NCBI GenBank assembly: GCA_028023455.1
Contig: JAQFVV010012404.1
Location: 15,673,000 to 15,736,999, forward strand
DNA length: 64,000 bases
Reading direction: 5' to 3'
Source of the DNA: Epiperipatus broadwayi
Lineage: Eukaryota > Onychophora > Udeonychophora > Euonychophora > Peripatidae
This document shows positions 45,901 to 54,900 of the stretch, piece by piece. Below the pieces are notes generated by a model. The model searched no databases. It saw only the letters and a list, made by a program, of their open reading frames with translations, and had not been told where the DNA came from. Position numbers and translations under genes: made by a program. Position 1 is the first letter of the stretch, and every line of letters begins with the position of its first letter.

Positions 45901-48900
45901 TAAAAATCCTCTTTTTCATAATCACAATGAAAACTTGTTGGGTCATAAATCTGAATCATGTGCATTTGATATCTGCTATTAAGTTGAATAAATAATCTTG
46001 TCACTCTATCTGAAATACTACTGATTTCCACAATGTCTTTCTTGAACTTTTTATTTATAAAGAATCCTACTCCATTCGTAATTCCAATGTTTGTGCCTTT
46101 ATAGTACAGTATGTATCCAATTTTTAAATCAATTGTCTCTTCAGCTTTTCTTCTAACTTCACAAAGTCCAATAATGGCCCATTTAACGTGAGACAGTTCT
46201 TCCAATTTTTGCAATCTTCCTTTACTTGAAAGTGATCTGCAGTTGTAAGTATCTAAATAAAATGTCATCGTCAAATCGTAGCCTAGGTCAGCAATCAAAA
46301 GATTCCTAGCACCCTCAGCATCCCAAATGTTGCCTTGGCTGATGACTTTATAGCCTCTTAGGATTAAGAATTATGATTTATTTTTGTTTGTCATGATTAT
46401 AAATATCTATTAGAAGAAAAAAAAAATCACACCAATATTCATTCTGCCTTCAAGAAAACTCTAAGTGATTACAGTTATGAGCTATCAGACAACTGAGAAG
46501 AAAGACCATAGTATTTCTTGATCTTAAATTCAGAAGTTTTTTAAAAAATTAATAAATTCCCATGCTGGATAATGTGTGTTGGTAATCAGCCCATCCATGT
46601 TCATATACTATATGAATAATCACATGTTAATAACAGCTGCAATGCTAACACAGAAAAATATATTGGTAAATTATACCATGCTGGTCACTATCCTTAACAC
46701 ATTTTATACCAAAATTAAATCTAACCTATGCCAACTTATATTAAACCCTGAATATCCCTCCCATATCAATAACATTTCTCAAAGTATGAATAAAATTTGT
46801 TCAGAATCAAACAGAATTAACCTTCGAACTCGGCCCATTTTAAGCCATTTGATCAACAATTCCAAGGATAGACTGACCCCTTAATAATTCCCCATACTAC
46901 ATACAAGATTCCATGTAATCAAACCAAATGCAACTCTGTCTATTTTGGAGATGCCAGCCTTGCAACAAGATTGTTCTGCACCAATATTCGTACAAAACAT
47001 CCTAAAACAATCCAGACCACAAATCCATATTTTTTGAGCATGAAAAGCAACTTAGACATACCTTTGAACCTATTTCAACCAGCTTTGTATGTATAAAAAA
47101 GAATGATGCAAAACACAAAATAAAGGAGGCTTGGCACATCACCAACATGCTAATGCTATAAATAAAAAAAGAATCCTGCATCCCCTTATTAATAAGTGGA
47201 GCACTTAAGCTTATTTGCAGAAAATTTACATGATATTTATATTTCACCTTCAGTACACAATGCTATGATTATAATGTCATGACAAAGATTAAAAGCATGC
47301 TAAGCATACTTTCGCTGTTAAGCTTTTCTTACTTGGTGTCTCCAAGTGCTTAAATGTTAATTACAAGTGCTTAAGAAAAATAAACTAACGGATTATAGAA
47401 TTTCTTTATCAAATAAAACTTACAATATAAATGAGGAATATAAAATTAATTTTTAAAAAAAAAAATTATTTATTGTAACCCGCGAAAATGTTTCATTTTA
47501 TCTTTTATTTTCTATTCTATTATCAAAACTATAGTATTTATAATCCTATAATGCTGAATCTTAAATTTATCTATTAGTAATTCCAGTATTTTTTCATGAC
47601 ATCAAAGCATTGTTTTATAGAAACAATTAAACATAAAATGTAATCTAGATGCCTGAGTACATTAGTATTGAAAATTCAATGAAAGAAAAAACAAGATTAG
47701 TGACATAAAAGATATGGTGCAAATTTAGTATGCGATCTCTGCCATTTTGAATTTCAAAAATAGCCAAAAACATCGTCTGACACATCTAAGTGATAAAAAA
47801 CTACGCAAAAACAGAAAAAATTTAGAACTTGGGTCACATGACTTGGAAAAACCCGCCAAAATGCACAGTTAAAAAAAAAAAGCCAAAACACAAAAAATTA
47901 ACATTTTCTCATTTTAAATTATAAAGCAAATAATTTATATATAGAGAGCAAGATTACTATATTTAAATCTTAATTAATAAATGCTAGTTATCATTGCCTA
48001 AAAAAGTACTTGGTAGCATTTTGATGTGGCTGATATGTGATATCTAAGGCACCCCCTCCCCCTTATATAAATTAAAGTAATATATATGCGATATATATAT
48101 TTCACACAAATAAATTTGTGAGTGCGTAAAATAAACAAATAAATGAAATACGATAAATAAATAAATGGCTAGTATTTTTGAAGGAATACCTTCATTATCA
48201 AAGCTGTGGCTAAATGAATTGCGAAGTAAAACTGTTGCTATAAGAAATGCAAAGTGTATGCAAATTTAACACACAGCTTTGATAATGAAGTTAAATAAAC
48301 CCAATAGCCATTTATTAATTTATCTATCGTATTTCATTTATTTGTTTTCTTTACGCACTCATAATTTTATTTGTGTGAAATATATATCTAATATATATTA
48401 CTCATTACAGACACAAAGCGATTATTAATTAAAATAAATATATTTTTTTTAAAATAAAATAAAATATTTACATTTATTTAAAATATGTTTTTTTTTCCTT
48501 TGTTGGTAGTAAAACTCATTTCAATGTTAATAGATATACAGATTATAGTGATATAATTAAGAGTAGATCTGATAGGCTGCAGAAAGGAGTTTGCTATTAA
48601 CTGAAAGGAGACCCTTTGATTCCTCTTGGAGGTCTTAAAGGAACCGAGCAGGGCAAATTCCTAATGTCCACTCCATACGTTCTTGTCGTTGCAGCTGTTA
48701 TTACTATATGTTTATTCATATAGTATACGAACATGGATGGGCTGCTCACCAACACGCATTAGCCAGTGTGGTGAGTTTATTGGCTTTTTACCTCTGAGTT
48801 TAAGATCAAGAAACACCATGGTCTTTCTTCTCAGTGCCTGATAAGGCAGAATGAATGTTTGTGTAGATGATAAAGATTTTTCCCAATTATACAATTATGA

Positions 48901-51900
48901 CAGACAAAAATAAAGCATGGCCCTTAATCCCAGGAGGCTGTAAAGTCACCAACCAAGGCAGCGGTTGGTGGCCGAAGGCGGAGGGTGCTAAGAATATCCT
49001 GGAGGCGGACCCAGGCTGCCATTTGATGACGACTTTTTATTTAGGTACTTACAACTGCAGATCACTTTCAAGTGAAGGAAGATTGCAAGAATTAGAAGAA
49101 GAACTCTCTTATATTAAATGGGATATTATTGGACTTTGTGAAGTTAGAAGAAAAGGTGAAGAGACAATTGATTTAAAAAGTGGACATATGCTCTATTATA
49201 AAGGCACAAATATTGGAAATACAAGTGGAGTAGGATTCATTATAAATAAAAAGTGGAAGAACAATATTGTGGAGATTGATGGTGTATCAGACAGAGTGGC
49301 AAGATTAGTTATACAACTTAATAGCAGATATCAAATGCAGATAATTCAGGTTTATGCCCCAACAAGTTCTCACAGTGATGAAGTAGTAGAAGATTTTTAT
49401 ATGGATGTACAAAAGGCTTTTGATCAGAGTAAACAACATTTTAAAATTGTTATGGGAGATTTTAATGCTAGAATTGGTAAACAAATGAAGGATGAAAGTG
49501 TTGTAGGTAATTTTGGTTATGGTAATAGAAATGAGAGAGGACATAGACTTGTGGAGTTTGCAGAGAAGGAAAAACTTTATATTATGAATTCCTTTTTTGA
49601 GAAAAATGTTAGAAGGAAATGGACATGGAAGCATCCAAATGAAGGTACAGCAGAATTGGATTATATTTTGACTAACAGGAAATACATATTTCAAGATTGT
49701 AATGTTCTTAATAAATTTAACACAGGAAGTGATCATCGATTAGTAAAGGGTAAGATACATGTTAATGTAAAACTAGAGAGACAAAAATTATTAAGAAAAA
49801 CTATATTTACAGTTGATATTCCTAATCTTCAGAAACATTCTAATGAATTTAAATTTGAACTTACAAATCGGTTTCAAGTATTAGTAGATTTTGAACATGA
49901 TTCAGATTTGAATGAAATTAATATGAAAATAACTGATACACTTTTAAAAACTGCAACAAAGATAGCTGGTAGAAAAAAGCAGCAATTGACTAATAAAATT
50001 TCTACTGAGACTAGAGAACTTATGAAGAAAAGAAGGAATATGAAGATATGCAAGAATGATGCATTAAAAAGAATTGAATATCTCGAATTTTGTAAAATGG
50101 TGCGGAAAAGAGTTGAAAATGATATAAGAAAGTATAACTGTGAACTAGCAAGAAAAGCTGTAGAAGAAAATAAAAGTCTTAAGAATGTAAAACAACATTT
50201 TGGTATTGGTAGGAAATTTATATCTGCAATAAGGAAAAAAGATGGAATTATTACTAAAAAGAGGGATGACATTATGAAATTGGTAGAAGATTTTTATCAA
50301 GAATTATATAGTAATAAAGAACAAGTACCTCCTATATCTATTACATCTTCCGAATTGCCCAGAATTTTAAATGAAGAAGTGAGAAATGCAATTAAATGTA
50401 TGAAAAAAGGAAAGGCTCCAGGTAATGATAGAATTATAATTGATATATTAAAAGAAGTAGGTGAAGAAACAGAAAAAATATTAGCAAAGTTATATACCAA
50501 ATGTCTAAATGATAAAGATGTACCGGATGATTGGAAGAATGCAGTAATAATTTTAATATTTAAAAAAGGTGATAAAGAAGATATTAGAAATTACAGACCT
50601 ATCAGCCGTTTATCAGTTTTATATAAAATTTTTACCAAGATAATTACAACTCGTCTACAGAGAACCTTGGATTTTCACCAACCAAGAGAACAAGCTGGAT
50701 TTAAAAGTGGTTTTAGTACAGTAGATCATATTCAAGTATTGAGAGAAGTTATAGAAAGGACAAATGAATATGAGTTGTCATTATGTTTTGGATTTGTAGA
50801 TTATGAAAAGGCATTTGATTCTATAAACATTTCTTCAGTGATTAAAGCATTGGATCATCAAGGTATAGTTCCAGGATATTGTCATATTTTAAAGAATATT
50901 TATAAAAATGCAACAGCAACAATTAGATTACATAATGATACTGGGAAAGTCAACATTGAGAAAGGTGTAAGACAAGGTGACTCCATATCTCCAAAACTTT
51001 TTACAGCAGTGCTGCAAGAAGTATTTTGTGGATTAAAATGGGAAACTAAAGGAGTGAAAGTAAATGGAGATTATTTAAGACATTTAGATTTCGCAGATGA
51101 TGTAGTTGTTTTTGCAAATAATGCTTCCGAGCTGCAGGAAATGTTGCAGGAGTTATCAGATGAAAGTAGGAAAGTAGGACTAAAGATAAATGTTAAAAAG
51201 ACTAAAGTAATGTTTAATCGATTTGCTCAAAATATGAAAATAAAGATTGATTATGATGAATTAGAAGAAGTTAAGAGTTACAAATACCTTGGTCAGATTA
51301 TTAATACAGATGGAAACATAATAGAGGAAATTAATCATAGAATTAAACTTGGTTGGAGTGCTTTTGGTAGAAATAACTTGATATTAAAAGGAAATATGCC
51401 TATGTGTTTGAAAAGAAAGGTTTTTAACAAATGTGTTTTACCAGTTCTTACTTATGGATCTGAGACTTGGACACTTAATAGAAGATCAATACAGAGACTT
51501 CAGACCACTCAAAGAAGTATGGAGAGATGTATGTTGGGAGTAACAAGAAGAGATCGAAAACGCAATGTATGGGTAAGAGAACAAACAGGTGTTACTGACC
51601 TCATTGAAAAAATTAAAAGATTGAAGTGGAGTTGGGCTGGACATATTGCTAGAAGAGATGATAATAGATGGACAATTGAAATTTTAAACTGGATTCCAAG
51701 AGATTGTAAAAGACCCAGAAGGAGACCACATGTAAGATGGATGGATGAAATAAGAAAATGTGTAGGGGTGATGTGGAGAAGAGAAGCTAAAGATCGGAGA
51801 AGATGGATTAAACTTGGAGAGACCTTCATCCTGCAGTGGATTGATAATGGTTGATAATGAGATCTGATATAGATGAAATGCAAATGAAGACTTTAATGAG

Positions 51901-54900
51901 TTTTATCTTCTTATATTTTAACTCGTATATATGTTTGTGTACAAGTAAGCTGTAAATAACTAACTTTAATAGTGACCGGGGTAATATTTATATGTACATC
52001 CGCACATAGTAAGAGGCCTTATACGACTTATTCGGTTCTCCCCATCATATCAACAAAGTTACTTTTTAATTCTCAGAATTTGTATACAAAATAATTATAG
52101 AGTGGTTTGCGTATTTTTCTAAACATTTTTTAAATTATTTGTTGAGGAATGATTTTGCACAAACATATATACGCGCTAAAATATAAGAAGATAAAACTCA
52201 TTAAAGTCTTCATTTGCATTTCATCTATATCAGATCTACTCTTGATTATGTCACTATAATCTGGGATATCTATTAACATTGAAATGAGTTTTATTACCAA
52301 CAAAGGAAACAAAAATATATTTTAAATAAATGTAAATATTTCATTTTATTTTTTTAAAAAAATATTTATTTTAATTAATAATCGCTTTGTGTCTGTGTTT
52401 GTAATGAGTAATATATAAATTATTTGATTTATAATTTAAAATGAGAAAATGTTAATTTTTCATGTTTTGGCTTTTTTTTTTAACTTTGCATTTTGGGGTG
52501 TTTTCCCAAGTCACGTGACTCAAGTTCTAAATTTTTCCTGTTTTCGCGTAGTTTTTTATTACTTAGATGTGTCAGACGATGTTTTTGGCTATTTTTTAAA
52601 TTCAAAATGGCAGAGATCGCGTACTAAATTTGCACCAAAGATATTATGCAGTAATTAAAAAAACAGGAAAAAAATATAGTTCATATAATAACAACATCAA
52701 CTGAAAGCTCAGAAAATATTGAAATCACTATAGATATTTAAAAAAAAAAAGAAAGAAAGAAATTGTTAGCAAACCTACATACAAATTGCCTAAATGATAA
52801 GAATATAAACAGAATAAAATAATTCTTGAGTTCTAATGTTAATAAATGAATAAAATATTATTTTATTACAACATATAGATGAATTCAAGAGATGAATTAC
52901 TGTTGCTTGAACGATTTTACTATTCTTTTCAGAAATTAGTTTTCAGTACATTTTACACTCTGCTAATGATAGAAATTTATATATTTAAGTTTTAAAAAAT
53001 GTAATCACTTTTTTTTTTTATATGAAAGTACATTTGAGACTATTTTTTATTTAAACAATAATTTTCCTTTTCACTATATTCTTTTCTTTCTCTCATCTCT
53101 TTTTCTATTTCATTTTTTCTAGTTTTTAACCTTGCTGTTTTCATTCATAGTATAGGATCCTGTCATTATAAGCTTCCTGTATCATTAATCATTTCATTGC
53201 TGAGACAGTAATGTGAGATGTACACCATATTTCCATTCATTACATACACACAACAATTCTTACTCCACTAGTTTCTTCTTTTTTTTATTATATAAAAATA
53301 TGTAATGAGATTGTGTTCCTTTTTATTCTGGAGTTGTTCATATTCATTTAATTAACTGCTAAGGATGATAACTGAAATAAAAAAGATATTAGGGATTAAT
53401 CATAATGGTATCAATTAAGATGATTTTATTTTCAAATATGCTGGGTAATATTGAATCTTTTCCCATTTTTTATTTAATATTAAACCAAAAAATGAGACTT
53501 TAAAAGCAATCAGATTCATGACTTCACTAAGTATGCTTTACAGACTAATGTGCATCATACATCTGATTTGACAAAATATGTCCCATATGCATCACAATTT
53601 CTCATGGACTCTGATTGCTCATGGGAACTATAACAACTAGTTAACAAATCAAATGTATTGAAGCTGTTCAATAAGATATTTACTATTTCAATGATTAAGG
53701 AATGCATAAATAAAATAAGAACTTCACATACTTCAAAAACTAACAAAACATTTACTTTGAAATCAATTAGTTGCTATAAATAAAATATTTTGCATTAACT
53801 GTCAAATTACTATGAAAAAAGCTAAGGATTTTGTATTAAAGACATTAATGAATTTATGAGTAGTTAAATCTGATGCACAGCTGCAAAATAATTTAAAGCT
53901 AAATTAAATCTTCATCAAGACTACGATTACCAATCAACATGCAAAATTTTCTATTTGAAACTAAAGTTAAAGATCAGAAATGAAGATAAAGCAGCCATAA
54001 ATAAAATTTTAAACAATAAACATTAAACAGCCTTAACTCTTGGGAGAAGGTCCACAAATTTATCAGTTTCCACTTAAAGCACTCATTTGATGTCTTGGTA
54101 CTTACTAAAATCAAATATTAAATTTAACATTTGTTAAAGTGAGGCATTCTTGATGAACTTAAATATTATTTCTAGATGAATTACTGATCTCTATTCCATT
54201 TGGTATAATAAGATTATCCTTACTATAAAATATATATATTTTGACATGTACACTCATCATTTATTATCTTTCTATAGTCTACAGATAATATCAATAAAGA
54301 AAACAATTAGACTTCTTACGGTTAAATAAAATTTGAGTAAATGTAGAGTGAGTGAATGACTTATGTATTAAAATTAAAAATGAAATGTTGTTATGTTGTA
54401 TTAAATAAGAATGGACTTTATTAAAATTAAAAGAAGGTAAAATTTCATGCTTTGTGAGTTAACTTAAAAAGAATGTATCATTGTTGTTACCAATTAATGG
54501 AAAAAGTTCAGCAAAAAGAACACATATATTTTTTTTCCTCCAGAAAATGTTTATTTTATTTTGCCTAATTTTCATCAACTGTCTGTGGATTTGTGATAAA
54601 AACATACCACACAGAAGGGAGTCGGGTGGGTGGACATAAATTCTCTTCAGTTAATGTCTGCAGAAAAAATTAAATGGATAACAACAAATGCTATGCTGAC
54701 TGACCGAAGCCATCTAATTTTGGACTTGCCATAAATTACAGTGTTTATAAAAGGAGTAGTTGAACATCATCTAATAATAACAACACTCATTGAATCCTAC
54801 ATTTTTCTTTGCCATTGTGGAAATGTTAGAGAAGATACCATGGGAAAATGGAACTGTAATCCGAACATTAAACATTGAATTTGGTAATGAATGCTAATAA

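Larger units (their letters stand above)
40547..46644 (-). mobile_element. RTE-clade LINE, copy 3, old, split by two insertions
   Basis: On the minus strand, RTE sequence runs 46644-44145 and resumes 41466-40547. It starts inside the 5' UTR (pairing with GCAGCTGTTATTA in copy 2) and ends in a TGATGATAA tail. Frames are broken, but TYNCRSLSSKGRL, IGLCEVRRKAEETIDL and MDEINHRIKLGW are readable. It is interrupted by a 2.68-kb probable solo LTR (41467-44144) and a hairpin MITE (45240-45381). It also carries two internal tandem duplications at 44731-44818 and 45017-45215. It is more diverged than copies 1 and 2, hence older. No target duplication was found. Confidence 0.88.
47704..52655. mobile_element. 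large foldback (inverted-repeat) element split by RTE copy 2
   Basis: Left-arm sequence at 47704-47942, 48399-48574 and 51860-51942 is the reverse complement of 52655-52160. Matching blocks include GTGCAAATTTAGTA, GACACATCTAAGT, ATTTTAAATTATAAA, AACTCATTTCAATGTTAATA and AGATGAAATGCAAATGAAGA. Without its own insertions (RTE copy 2 at 48575-51859 and a palindrome-bearing insert at about 47943-48398) the element would be about 1.2 kb. It would have arms of nearly 500 bp and a loop of about 215 bp. It has no open frame of note. No terminal duplication was identified. Confidence 0.78.
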
